NCBI RefSeq assembly: GCF_936916975.1
Contig: NZ_CAKZGO010000004.1
Span: 496,001-560,000, forward strand
Length of the DNA stretch: 64,000 nucleotides
Reading direction: 5' to 3'
Origin: an uncultured Dongia sp.
GTDB taxonomy: Bacteria > Pseudomonadota > Alphaproteobacteria > Dongiales > Dongiaceae
Part shown: positions 17,344 through 25,404 of the stretch, piece after piece
Numbering within the stretch: the first letter of the stretch is position 1
How the letters are laid out: each line of letters begins with the position of its first letter
Notes under the pieces: model-generated
The model's database searches: none
Told to the model about the DNA's origin: nothing
The model's input: only the letters and a program-made list of their open reading frames with translations
Translations under genes and position numbers: made by a program

Positions 17344-18113
17344 CCGATTTGAAGATCAAAGTGCGCGGGTTGAAGAAGGCGTTCGGCCCCAAGCAGGTGC
17401 TGAACGGCGTCGATCTCGACGTGCCGCGCGGTGAATCGCTGGTCGTGATCGGCGGGTCCGGTTCCGGCAAATCGGTCCTCATCAAATGCATTCTGGGTCT
17501 GGTTGAACCCGATGCCGGCTCGATCGAGATCGATGGCGAGGAAACGGTCGGCATACCTGCCGCCAAGCGCGAAGAGATCATGCGCAAATTCGGCATGTTG
17601 TTCCAGGGTTCAGCGCTGTTCGACAGCCTGCCGGTCTGGGAGAACGTCGCCTTCGGCCTCATTGCCGGCCGCGGCATCGACCGGAAAGCAGCGAAGGACG
17701 TGGCTTTGCGCAAGCTAGCCGCCGTAGGCCTTGGGGCCGAAGTGGGCGAACTTGTCCCCTCGGAACTATCGGGGGGCATGCAGAAGCGCGTGGCCCTGGC
17801 TCGCGCCATCGCCGCCGAGCCGGAGATCATCTTCTTCGATGAACCGACCACCGGTCTTGATCCGATCATGGCCCAGGTGATCAACGAGCTCATCGTCAAA
17901 TGCGTGACCTCGCTGGGCGCCACCGCCCTCTCCATCACCCATGACATGCATTCGTTGCGCGCGATCGCCGACCGCGCCGCCATGATCTATGAAGGCCGCA
18001 TCATCTGGTCGGGCGATGCCAAGGATATCGACCAATGCGGCAACGCCTTCGTCGACCAGTTCGTCCAAGGCCGCGCCGAAGGCCCCATCCGCATGCCCGT
18101 CCGGCCGCTTTGA
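17340..18113 (+). CDS. mlaF: MlaF-type ABC transporter ATPase
   Basis: 257 aa nucleotide-binding subunit. Walker A GGSGSGKS (38-45), the ABC signature LSGGMQKR (143-150) and Walker B IIFFDEPTTGLDP are complete. The methionine in SGGMQKR is typical of the MlaF/Ttg2A group. It pairs with the MlaE permease and overlaps it by four bases. It ends before a paired palindromic repeat, after which radA starts. Confidence 0.93.
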   Translation: MTDLKIKVRGLKKAFGPKQVLNGVDLDVPRGESLVVIGGSGSGKSVLIKCILGLVEPDAGSIEIDGEETVGIPAAKREEIMRKFGMLFQGSALFDSLPVWENVAFGLIAGRGIDRKAAKDVALRKLAAVGLGAEVGELVPSELSGGMQKRVALARAIAAEPEIIFFDEPTTGLDPIMAQVINELIVKCVTSLGATALSITHDMHSLRAIADRAAMIYEGRIIWSGDAKDIDQCGNAFVDQFVQGRAEGPIRMPVRPL

Positions 18114-18144
18114 GCGCGGCGTCGGTGACAGTCTTCGTGGCATC

Positions 18145-18299
18145 ACCCCCTCACCCCGCCCCTCTCCCGCAAGGGGAGAGGGGGATTCGATCGAGCTTGT
18201 GCACAGGGCATTACTCCTTGCGGCTTGAAGATTATTGCCACCTGCGCTCCAGGCCCCTCTCCCCTCGCGGGAGAGGGGTTGGGGTGAGGGGGTCTATCC
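18145..18299. repeat. Inverted doublet of family A palindromes (REPIN-like)
   Basis: A unit on one strand (18145-18184: CCCTCACCCCGCCCCTCTCC, then CGCAAGGGGAGAGG) faces an inverted unit (18252-18299: CCCCTCTCCCCTCGCGGGAG, then GGGGTTGGGGTGAGGGGGTC). A 67-base unrelated spacer lies between. The same arrangement and nearly the same spacing occur at 44326-44476. It fills the mlaF-radA gap of 189 bases and no gene is seen there. Confidence 0.85.
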
Positions 18300-18302
18300 G
18301 TC

Positions 18303-19784
18303 ATGGCTAAGACCCTCCGCAACTACGTCTGCCAGTCCTGCGGCTCTGCCTTTCCGAAATGGGCCGGCAAATGCGAGGCGTGCGGCGCCTGGAACTCGAT
18401 CGTCGAGGAACCGACCGGCGGCGGCGATGTGCCCAAGGGCCTGTCCGGCAAGCGCGGCAAGGGCGTCACCTTCGTGGCGCTCGATGGCGACGTGCCGCAG
18501 ACGATCCGCCGCGCCACCGGCATGGCGGAGTTCGACCGCGTCACCGGCGGCGGCCTGGTGCGTGGCTCGGCGGTCCTCATCGGTGGCGATCCCGGCATCG
18601 GCAAATCGACCTTGATGCTGCAGGTGGTAACCACGCTCCGCGGCATTCGCGCCGCCTACATCTCCGGCGAAGAAGCGGTCGAGCAGGTGCAGCTGCGCGC
18701 ACGGCGTTTGGGCCTGGGTCCCGATGGCAGCACGCCCTCGGCCAAGACGCCGGAAGGTGAGGTGCAGACCGAGCTTGCCGCCGCAACGTCCTTGCGCGAC
18801 ATCATGGCGAGCCTCGACCGGCCGGATGCCCCACAGGTCGTCGTCATCGATTCCATCCAGACGCTCTATCTCGACAGCCTCGATTCAGCGCCGGGCACCG
18901 TGGCGCAGGTGCGTACCTGTTCGGCCGAACTCATCCGCCTCGCAAAATCCCGCGGCTTCACCTTGCTGCTGGTAGGCCACGTGACCAAGGAGGGCCAGAT
19001 CGCCGGCCCGCGCGTGCTCGAACACATGGTCGATACCGTGCTCTATTTTGAGGGCGAGCGCGGCCATCACTTCCGCATCCTGCGCTCGGTCAAGAACCGC
19101 TTCGGTCCAGCCAATGAAATCGGCGTCTTCGAGATGACCGACCGGGGTCTGGCCGAAGTACCCAACCCTTCAGCCCTGTTCCTCGCCGAGCGCCACGGCA
19201 ATATTTCCGGTGTCTCGGTCTTTGCCGGCATCGAGGGCACGCGGCCGGTCCTCGTTGAAGTGCAGGCCCTGGTCTCGCCCTCGCCGCTCGCCACGCCGCG
19301 CCGCGCCGTGGTCGGCTGGGACAGCGCGCGCCTCGCCATGACCTTGGCCGTCCTCGAAACCCGCTGTGGCCTGGGATTGGCCGGCAGCGAAGTCTATCTC
19401 AACATTGCGGGCGGCCTGCGCATCACGGAGCCGGCTGCCGACCTCTCGGTGGCCTTGGCGCTCATCTCCTCGCTCTCCGACCGGCCGGTGCCCTCTGACC
19501 TCATCGCCTTTGGCGAGATCGGCTTGTCCGGCGAGGTCCGCATGGTGACCCAGGCCGAGACCCGCCTCAAGGAAGCCGCCAAGCTCGGCTTCAAGCGCGC
19601 GATCCTGCCTAAGCGCCTCAGTCAGCCCAGCGGCAAAAAGCTGAAAGTCGAGGGGCTGGAGCTCATTGAAATCGGGCATCTCCAAGAAATGATCGATTGG
19701 CTCTATAATGAGGTCCGTTCGAACGCGCTGCAGGCCACAGTGACAGCCAGCCGGCAGCAGCATGCTGGAGATAAGCCGCGGTGA
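18303..19784 (+). CDS. radA: DNA repair protein RadA
   Basis: 493 aa. N-terminal C4 zinc finger (Cys10, Cys13, Cys24, Cys27), RecA-like ATPase with Walker A GGDPGIGKST (94-103), the RadA-specific KNRFGPANEIG motif, and a C-terminal Lon-protease-like domain (PAADLSVALALISS, AFGEIGLSGEVR). RadA drives branch migration during recombination. Its GTG-started neighbour cvpA overlaps the stop. Confidence 0.96.
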   Translation: MAKTLRNYVCQSCGSAFPKWAGKCEACGAWNSIVEEPTGGGDVPKGLSGKRGKGVTFVALDGDVPQTIRRATGMAEFDRVTGGGLVRGSAVLIGGDPGIGKSTLMLQVVTTLRGIRAAYISGEEAVEQVQLRARRLGLGPDGSTPSAKTPEGEVQTELAAATSLRDIMASLDRPDAPQVVVIDSIQTLYLDSLDSAPGTVAQVRTCSAELIRLAKSRGFTLLLVGHVTKEGQIAGPRVLEHMVDTVLYFEGERGHHFRILRSVKNRFGPANEIGVFEMTDRGLAEVPNPSALFLAERHGNISGVSVFAGIEGTRPVLVEVQALVSPSPLATPRRAVVGWDSARLAMTLAVLETRCGLGLAGSEVYLNIAGGLRITEPAADLSVALALISSLSDRPVPSDLIAFGEIGLSGEVRMVTQAETRLKEAAKLGFKRAILPKRLSQPSGKKLKVEGLELIEIGHLQEMIDWLYNEVRSNALQATVTASRQQHAGDKPR

Positions 19785-20506
19785 ATTTCCTCGACCTCAT
19801 CATCCTCGGCGTCATCGGCCTCTCCACGCTGCTCGCCTTTTCGCGCGGCTTCATCAAAGAGATGCTCTCGATCCTGGGCTGGATCGGCGCCGTCATTGCG
19901 ACCGTCGCCTTCTTTTCCCCGGTCCGCGTCATGGTGCGACAATATATCCCAAATGAGCTGCTGGCCGACATCACCGCCGGGATCGGCATTTTCGTGGTGA
20001 CGCTGGTCCTATGCGGCATGCTCAACCACTGGATCTCCGCCAAGGTGCGCGGCAATGGCCTCGGCGCCCTCGACCGGTCGCTGGGCCTGGTCTTTGGGCT
20101 GGTCCGCGGGGCGGTGGTGGTCTGCGCCGCCTTCATCCTGCTGACCTTCTTCCAGCCCAACCGGGAAGAGCTTCCCACTGTCGTCAAAGAAGCGCGAATG
20201 CTCCCCACGGTCGAGCGGGGTGCTGCCTTCATCCTGACCCTCCTGCCCGACGACATCCTCAAAACCGGCGAAGATGCCATCAACCAGAGCCTGAAAGCGG
20301 TTGAACAGGGCCAGGCCATCGGTGAGACCTACCAGTCGATCCTGCCGGATTCGTCGAATACGAATAGCACCAATGCAACCGGCACAGGGCCAAGCAGCAC
20401 AAACGGAGGTGCTGCAGTGCAAGAACCCGGTGGACAAGATGACGGATCGGGGTATAAGGACGCCGAACGCAACGACCTAAACCGACTCATCCAGGGTTCC
20501 GAATAA
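19781..20506 (+). CDS. cvpA: CvpA-family membrane protein
   Basis: 241 aa starting at a GTG that overlaps the radA stop (GTGA). Four membrane segments cover about residues 1-125, with the family pattern FLDLIILGVIGLSTLLAFSR and LDRSLGLVFGLVRGAVVV. The last 60 residues are low in complexity (Ser, Thr, Asn, Gly). CvpA commonly stands before purF, as here. Its exact function is not settled; links to colicin V production and envelope stress are reported for the family. Confidence 0.92.
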   Translation: MNFLDLIILGVIGLSTLLAFSRGFIKEMLSILGWIGAVIATVAFFSPVRVMVRQYIPNELLADITAGIGIFVVTLVLCGMLNHWISAKVRGNGLGALDRSLGLVFGLVRGAVVVCAAFILLTFFQPNREELPTVVKEARMLPTVERGAAFILTLLPDDILKTGEDAINQSLKAVEQGQAIGETYQSILPDSSNTNSTNATGTGPSSTNGGAAVQEPGGQDDGSGYKDAERNDLNRLIQGSE

Positions 20507-20525
20507 CCCAGCCGGAAAAAGGTAA

Positions 20526-21989
20526 ATGCCGATGCTCACGACGAACCCCTTCGATGACGACAAATTGAAGGAGGAGTGCGGCATTATCGGCATTTTTGGT
20601 GTCGAAGAAGCCGCCACCCGCACCGTTCTGGGCCTCCATGCCCTGCAGCACCGTGGCCAGGAAGCCGCCGGCATCGTGTCCCACGATGGCGATGACTTTC
20701 ACGCCCACCGTGCCATGGGCCATGTTGCCGATAATTTCTCGCATCATGACGTGGTCGGCCGCCTCAAGGGCCGTGCCGCCATCGGTCATGTGCGCTATTC
20801 CACCACAGGCGAGACGGCGCTGCGCAACGTACAGCCGTTCTTTGCCGAATTGGCCTTCGGCGGCATCGCCATCGGCCATAACGGCAACCTCACCAACGCC
20901 GCCGCGATCCGGCGCGAGATGGTGAAGCGCGGCTCGATCTTCCAGGCCTCCTCCGACACCGAAGTCATCCCGCATCTGATGGCGACACATCTGCGCGGCA
21001 ACGTGGTCGACCGCCTGATCAACGCGCTCCACCAGGTCGAAGGCGCCTATTCGATCGTCGCCATCGCCAAGGACATGGTGATCGGTGTGCGCGATCCGCT
21101 GGGCGTCCGGCCGATGGTGCTGGGCAAGCTCGGCGACGGCTACATCCTCGCCTCCGAAACCTGCGCGCTCGACATCATGAGCGCCGATTACATCCGCGAT
21201 GTCGAAGCGGGCGAGATGGTGATCCTCGACAAGAACGGCGTCACCTCGCTGCGGCCCTTCTCACCGGCGAAGCACCGCTTCTGCGTGTTCGAATACATCT
21301 ATTTCGCCCGGCCCGATTCCGTCATGGAAGGTGTCAGCGTCTATGATGCGCGTAAGCGCATCGGCGCGGAGCTTGCCAAGGAAGCCGGCGTCGATGCCGA
21401 TGTCGTCATCCCGGTGCCGGATTCCGGCGTGCCGGCGGCGCTGGGTTACGCCGAAGGCTCCGGCATCCCGTTCGAATACGGCATCATCCGCAATCACTAT
21501 GTCGGGCGTACCTTCATCGAGCCCACCGACCAGATCCGCCATCTCGGCGTCAAGCTGAAGCACAATGCCAACCGCGCCAAGGTCAACGGCAAGCGCATCA
21601 TCCTGGTCGATGATTCCATCGTGCGCGGCACCACCTCGAAGAAGATCGTCGAGATGATGCGTCAGGCGGGTGCCACCGAGGTGCATATGCGCATCTCCAG
21701 CCCACCCACCTCCTATTCCTGCTTCTACGGCATCGACACGCCGGAGCGCAGCAAGCTGCTGGCCGCGCGCATGGACATCCAGGAGATGGCCGAATTCATC
21801 GGCGCCGACAGTCTCGCCTTCATTTCGCTGGACGGCCTCTACCGCGCCATGGGCCATACTGAGGGCCGCAACAGCAAGTCGCCGCAATATTGCGACGCCT
21901 GCTTCACCGGCGATTATCCGACCGAACTCACCGACCAGAGCACCGAGAACGTCACCCAGCTGTCGCTGCTCGCCGAAAAGAGCGCTTAA
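20526..21989 (+). CDS. purF: Amidophosphoribosyltransferase
   Basis: 487 aa first committed enzyme of purine synthesis, making phosphoribosylamine from PRPP and glutamine. The catalytic Cys18 in EECGIIGIFG lies behind a 17-residue propeptide as in the class that is processed. The type I PRTase loop ILVDDSIVRGTTSKK is present. The length is typical. It follows cvpA by 19 bases and an SDR gene follows three bases after the stop. Confidence 0.97.
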   Translation: MPMLTTNPFDDDKLKEECGIIGIFGVEEAATRTVLGLHALQHRGQEAAGIVSHDGDDFHAHRAMGHVADNFSHHDVVGRLKGRAAIGHVRYSTTGETALRNVQPFFAELAFGGIAIGHNGNLTNAAAIRREMVKRGSIFQASSDTEVIPHLMATHLRGNVVDRLINALHQVEGAYSIVAIAKDMVIGVRDPLGVRPMVLGKLGDGYILASETCALDIMSADYIRDVEAGEMVILDKNGVTSLRPFSPAKHRFCVFEYIYFARPDSVMEGVSVYDARKRIGAELAKEAGVDADVVIPVPDSGVPAALGYAEGSGIPFEYGIIRNHYVGRTFIEPTDQIRHLGVKLKHNANRAKVNGKRIILVDDSIVRGTTSKKIVEMMRQAGATEVHMRISSPPTSYSCFYGIDTPERSKLLAARMDIQEMAEFIGADSLAFISLDGLYRAMGHTEGRNSKSPQYCDACFTGDYPTELTDQSTENVTQLSLLAEKSA

Positions 21990-21992
21990 GCC

Positions 21993-22721
21993 ATGACGGC
22001 GTCGGCTGCGACAACCGGCAGATTGGCCGGGCGGATTGCCCTTGTCACCGGTGCCTCGCGCGGCATCGGCGCCGCAATTGCCCGCGCTTATGCCAAAGAA
22101 GGCGCCGAACTGATCCTGACTGCGCGCACCACCGGCGGGCTTGAGGAACTCGATGACGAGGTCCGGACCTTGAGCGGCAAGACCAGCCTGCTGGTGCCCT
22201 TCGACCTCAAGGATTTCGACGCCATCGACCGCTTGGGCGCTGCCCTCTATGAGCGCTATGGCAAGCTCGACGTATTGGTCGGCAACGCCGGCGTGCTCGG
22301 CACCCTCTCGCCGCTGGGCCACATCTCGCCCAAGGAATTTCAGGAAGTCATCGACATCAATCTCACGGCGAATTGGCGGCTGCTGCGCTCCCTGGATCCG
22401 CTGCTGCGCCAATCCGAGGCCGGCCGTGCCATCTTCGTCAGCTCCGGCGCCGCGCGCGGTCCCCGCGCTTATTGGGGCACCTACGCCATCACTAAAGCGG
22501 CGCTCGAGATGATGGTCGGCATCTACGCCCAGGAAATCCTGCAGACCAATGTCCGCGCCAATATGATCGACCCCGGCCGCACCCGCACCCGCATGCGCGC
22601 CAAGGCCTATCCCGGCGAAGACCCGCAGAGCCTGAAAACGCCGGACGAGATCGTGGCAAAATTCGTCGACCTCGCCACCGCCGACTTCACTGGCAACGGC
22701 GAAATCGTCAAGGCGCAGTAG
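21993..22721 (+). CDS. Short-chain dehydrogenase/reductase, YciK-like
   Basis: 242 aa. The cofactor motif TGASRGIG, GNAGVLG (in place of NNAG) and the Ser-Tyr-Lys set in SSGAARGPRAYWGTYAITKAA (split here by the motif YAITK) are visible. MIDPGRTRTRMRAKAYPGED resembles the YciK group, whose substrate is unknown. It follows purF closely and probably shares its transcript. Confidence 0.85.
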   Translation: MTASAATTGRLAGRIALVTGASRGIGAAIARAYAKEGAELILTARTTGGLEELDDEVRTLSGKTSLLVPFDLKDFDAIDRLGAALYERYGKLDVLVGNAGVLGTLSPLGHISPKEFQEVIDINLTANWRLLRSLDPLLRQSEAGRAIFVSSGAARGPRAYWGTYAITKAALEMMVGIYAQEILQTNVRANMIDPGRTRTRMRAKAYPGEDPQSLKTPDEIVAKFVDLATADFTGNGEIVKAQ

Positions 22722-22738
22722 GCGTCGCTCTCTCTGTT

Positions 22739-22768
22739 CGTCATGGTCCGCCTTCGCGGACCACGACG
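22739..22768. repeat. Extragenic palindrome (family B)
   Basis: CGTCATGGTCCGC, loop CTTC, GCGGACCACGACG: an 8-bp perfect inner stem plus a 4-bp outer arm with one mismatch. There is no T run. It stands after the SDR gene and may mark the transcript end. Confidence 0.6.
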
Positions 22769-22870
22769 GTATTTTTGAGCCGGACTGCCTCTCTTATGCA
22801 CGAAACGATGGGCCGAACCACGATCTAAGCAATTGCCTGGCTGCCCGCGCAGCCCTACCTTCCCGCCATC

Positions 22871-23668
22871 ATGATCCCTGCCCTCGCCCCCCGCCGCTAT
22901 GGCCCCGTCAACTGGATCGGCCTCTGGACCCTCTATCGCAAGGAGGTCCGCCGGTTCCTGGCCGTGGGCACGCAGACCGTGCTGGCGCCGATGGTGACGA
23001 CCCTGCTGTTCCTGGCGGTCTTCGTGCTGGCGCTCGGCCACTCGGTCGAGCTGGTCGGCGGCGTGCCCTATATGGAATTCCTGGCGCCGGGCCTCATCAT
23101 GATGGCGATGACGCAGAACGCCTTTGCCAACGCCTCCTCCTCGCTGATGATCGCCAAGATCCAGGGCAATATCGTCGACCTGCTGATGCCGCCCTTGTCC
23201 GCGCTGGAGATCACGCTGGGCCTGGCCTTTGGCGGCCTCACCCGCGGCATCGTCGTGGGTGTCGCCACCGCCGCCGGCATCTGGATCTTCGTGCCGCTGC
23301 ATGCAGCACACCCGGGCGCCTTGGTGTTCTATGGCGTGATGGCGAGCCTGATGCTGGCGCAGCTTGGTGTCATCGCCGGCATCTATGCCGACAAGTTCGA
23401 CCACATGGCGGCGGTCACCAATTTCATCATCACGCCGCTCGCTTTCCTCTCCGGCACCTTCTATTCGACCGAGCGCCTGCCTGAATTCGGCCGCCTGCTC
23501 GCCCATCTCAACCCGTTCTTCTACATGATCGACGGCTTCCGCTTCGGCATGATCGGCCATGCCGACGGCTCGCTGTTGCTTGGTGCCCTGGCGCTCATCG
23601 GCGTCAACGCGGCCTTGCTCATCGCCAATTATCTCAGCTTCCAGCGCGGCAGCCGGTTGAAGGCATGA
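22871..23668 (+). CDS. ABC-2 type transporter permease (first of a tandem pair)
   Basis: 265 aa with about six membrane segments. The ABC-2 signature is seen in EFLAPGLIMMAMTQNAF and in the C-terminal PLAFLSGTFYS, LNPFFYMIDGFRFGM. The family exports polysaccharides, lipids or drugs. The next gene is a paralogue overlapping by four bases. No ATPase gene is next to either, so the energising subunit is not identified. There is no clear ribosome site before the ATG. Confidence 0.85.
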   Translation: MIPALAPRRYGPVNWIGLWTLYRKEVRRFLAVGTQTVLAPMVTTLLFLAVFVLALGHSVELVGGVPYMEFLAPGLIMMAMTQNAFANASSSLMIAKIQGNIVDLLMPPLSALEITLGLAFGGLTRGIVVGVATAAGIWIFVPLHAAHPGALVFYGVMASLMLAQLGVIAGIYADKFDHMAAVTNFIITPLAFLSGTFYSTERLPEFGRLLAHLNPFFYMIDGFRFGMIGHADGSLLLGALALIGVNAALLIANYLSFQRGSRLKA

Positions 23669-24477
23669 CCGTCGACGCACCGACAGATATCGGCAGGCAG
23701 CGGCGCTTCGGCGCCGTCAACTGGCTGGGCCTCTTCACCCTGGGGCGGCGCGAAGCCAGCCGCGGGCTCAAGGACTATCACTATCAGATCTTCGGGCCGG
23801 TCATCTCCAGCCTGCTCTATCTGGCCGTCTTCCATCTCGCGATCCGCACCACGACCAGCGGCGGCAGCAATGCCGAATTGCTCAACTTCATCGCGCCCGG
23901 CCTCATCATCTTCGTCGCCTGCGAGAAGGCGTTCGAGAATGTCTGCTTCTCCTTCATCTTCGACAAGCATGAGCGGATCATCTCCGACCTTCTCATGGCG
24001 CCGCTCACCGCACTCGAGCGCATCGGCGGCTATCTCGCCGGCGCCTGCCTCTCCGGTCTTGTGATTGGCCTTGCCGTGGCGCTGGTCTCGCTGCTCTTTG
24101 CCGACCTCAGCTTGGCGCAGCCGCTGGCCCTCATCTTCTTCGCGCTCATGGGCACCGTGATGCACGGTCTCATCGGCATCCTGGTTGGCATCTGGGCGGA
24201 GAAGTGGGATTCGTACGCCGCGGTTCACACTTTCCTGCTGCTGCCGCTCTCATTTCTGTCGGGCCTGTTCTACCGCGTCGATCATCTGCCGGCGCTGGCG
24301 CAGGATCTGGTGCGCCTCAATCCCGTCTTCTACGTCATCGACGGCTTCCGCTTCGGCATGACCGGCGAGGCGTCGGCCAATCCCTGGATCGGCGGTGCCG
24401 TCCTGCTGGCGGTCAATGCCCTGCTCTTTGCCCTGGCTTACACCTGGTTCCGCCGCGGCTACCGCCTGAAGCCCTGA
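23665..24477 (+). CDS. ABC-2 type transporter permease (second of a tandem pair)
   Basis: 270 aa, about six membrane segments. FIAPGLIIFVACEKAFEN and PLSFLSGLFYRVDHLP, LNPVFYVIDGFRFGM align with the first copy, so the two arose by duplication and may form a heterodimer. The start overlaps the previous stop (ATGA). A shared N-terminal motif FGAVNWLGLFTL also matches the first protein (YGPVNWIGLWTL). Confidence 0.85.
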   Translation: MTVDAPTDIGRQRRFGAVNWLGLFTLGRREASRGLKDYHYQIFGPVISSLLYLAVFHLAIRTTTSGGSNAELLNFIAPGLIIFVACEKAFENVCFSFIFDKHERIISDLLMAPLTALERIGGYLAGACLSGLVIGLAVALVSLLFADLSLAQPLALIFFALMGTVMHGLIGILVGIWAEKWDSYAAVHTFLLLPLSFLSGLFYRVDHLPALAQDLVRLNPVFYVIDGFRFGMTGEASANPWIGGAVLLAVNALLFALAYTWFRRGYRLKP

Positions 24478-24545
24478 TGTGCCTGAGGCCCTGGGCGCCT
24501 GAAGCCCTGGAGCGCCTTGACCACCCATAGCGTGACTCCCGTTAC

Positions 24546-24574
24546 TTGACCGGGGCGCCTTTCCTTTTTAAGAT
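24546..24574 (+). promoter_or_regulatory. Sigma-70-type promoter
   Basis: TTGACC (24546-24551), a 17-base spacer, and TAAGAT (24569-24574). Transcription should begin near 24580-24582, where an ATG stands. Confidence 0.6.
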
Positions 24575-24580
24575 CGTCGC

Positions 24581-24682
24581 ATGTTCACGCATCTTTCCGC
24601 ATCTGCCCAGCGACGTCGATTCTGCACCCTGGTGCGGAATGGTGAGCTTATCGCGCGAACGGAAAGATCCCCGGGGAGATAA
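24581..24682 (+). CDS. Possible 33-codon leader peptide, Arg-rich
   Basis: An ATG at the predicted transcription start opens 33 codons ending at a TAA that sits in the loop of the 24671-24689 hairpin. Seven codons are Arg (11, 12, 13, 19, 26, 29, 33), and none is CGC, the dominant Arg codon of neighbouring genes; they are CGA, CGT, CGG and AGA. There is no ribosome site, so it would have to be leaderless. Rare-codon content fits either an attenuation peptide or a non-coding RNA. Confidence 0.25.
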   Translation: MFTHLSASAQRRRFCTLVRNGELIARTERSPGR

Positions 24683-24722
24683 CTCCCGGCTTCCGTCGCC
24701 AAAAGCATCCCCTGCCCACCTC

Positions 24723-24747
24723 ACCCGGTCGGCGGGTTTTTTTGTGC
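24723..24747 (+). terminator. Intrinsic terminator upstream of the GNAT gene
   Basis: ACCCG and CGGGT flank the loop GTCGG, and seven T follow. It lies 68 bases before the acetyltransferase start, so it either ends a small RNA or attenuates the gene. Confidence 0.65.
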
Positions 24748-24792
24748 CCCCGCCACTTTATGCCCCCACCATTTTATGCCCGCGCCACTTTA
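24745..24792. repeat. Three tandem 16-bp repeats
   Basis: Units at 24745-24760, 24761-24776 and 24777-24792 follow the pattern TGCCCNCNCCANTTTA with one or two differences each. They lie between the terminator and the acetyltransferase ribosome site. Confidence 0.85.
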
Positions 24793-24814
24793 TATCTGCG
24801 AAGGAGCGTTACGA

Positions 24815-25294
24815 ATGACGACCCATTCCACTTTCGAAATACGACCAGCCCAACCGCACGAAGCCGCGGCGATTACCGATATTGTGAACGCCGCCTACAC
24901 GAAGTGGGTGCCGGTGATCGGCCGGGAGCCGCTGCCCATGCGGACCGACTACAGCCAAGCCCTGCTGGAGCACGACTTTGATGTCATCGTCGAACAGGAT
25001 CGAATCGGCGGCCCGATCGTCGGGTTAATCGAAACCATGCAGCGTGACGATCACCTCTGGATCGAGAATGTCGCCGTCGCACCGACGGCCCAGGGACGGG
25101 GGATCGGGCGGCGCCTTTTGGCCTTTGCCGAGCAGAAGGCAACGGGCGCCGGCTGTTTCGAGATCCGGCTGCTCACAAATGGCGCCTTCCAGGCCAATGT
25201 GCAGCTTTACCAGCGGCTGGGCTATGCCTTGGACCGGGAAGAGGATTTTATGAACGGAACAACCATCTATATGAGCAAGAAGCTTGCGCGATGA
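24815..25294 (+). CDS. GNAT-family N-acetyltransferase
   Basis: 159 aa. The acetyl-CoA loop is visible as VAPTAQGRGIGRRLLAFAE near residues 88-105, followed by the C-terminal YQRLGYALDRE. The substrate is unknown. AAGGAG eight bases before the ATG fixes the start. The gene has its own leader with promoter and terminator, and stands before argD, but argD has a separate promoter, so a role in arginine metabolism is only suggested by position. Confidence 0.85.
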   Translation: MTTHSTFEIRPAQPHEAAAITDIVNAAYTKWVPVIGREPLPMRTDYSQALLEHDFDVIVEQDRIGGPIVGLIETMQRDDHLWIENVAVAPTAQGRGIGRRLLAFAEQKATGAGCFEIRLLTNGAFQANVQLYQRLGYALDREEDFMNGTTIYMSKKLAR

Positions 25295-25326
25295 TGCCCC
25301 CATGACCGCTGCAGCCCCCTCGCCGG

Positions 25327-25355
25327 TTGACAGCGGGGGACCATCTCCCGATAGT
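25327..25355 (+). promoter_or_regulatory. Promoter of argD-argF-hslO
   Basis: TTGACA (25327-25332), a 17-base spacer, and GATAGT (25350-25355), about 50 bases before the argD ATG. Confidence 0.55.
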
Positions 25356-25404
25356 CGCCGCTTTCCGGCCCCCATAAGCCCTTTTTGACCCTTCAGAGGC
25401 AGAA

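Larger units (their letters stand above)
24581..24747 (+). ncRNA. Candidate structured leader or small RNA before the GNAT gene
   Basis: The segment runs from the predicted transcription start to a terminator. ATCTTTCCG (24591-24599) pairs perfectly with CGGAAAGAT (24660-24668), enclosing a small GCAC/GTGC hairpin at 24624-24635. CCGGGGAG/CTCCCGG (24671-24689) forms a second hairpin with loop ATAA. ACCCG/CGGGT plus seven T follows. It may be a stand-alone RNA of about 165 nt, a riboswitch-like leader for the acetyltransferase gene, or an attenuator. It matches no RNA family I know. Confidence 0.4.

Noticed and set aside
24478-24814. SRP RNA, 6S RNA or tmRNA in the gap
   Set aside because: Conserved features of these RNAs, such as the SRP GGAA tetraloop region or a tmRNA tRNA-like end, are not present; length alone is not enough.
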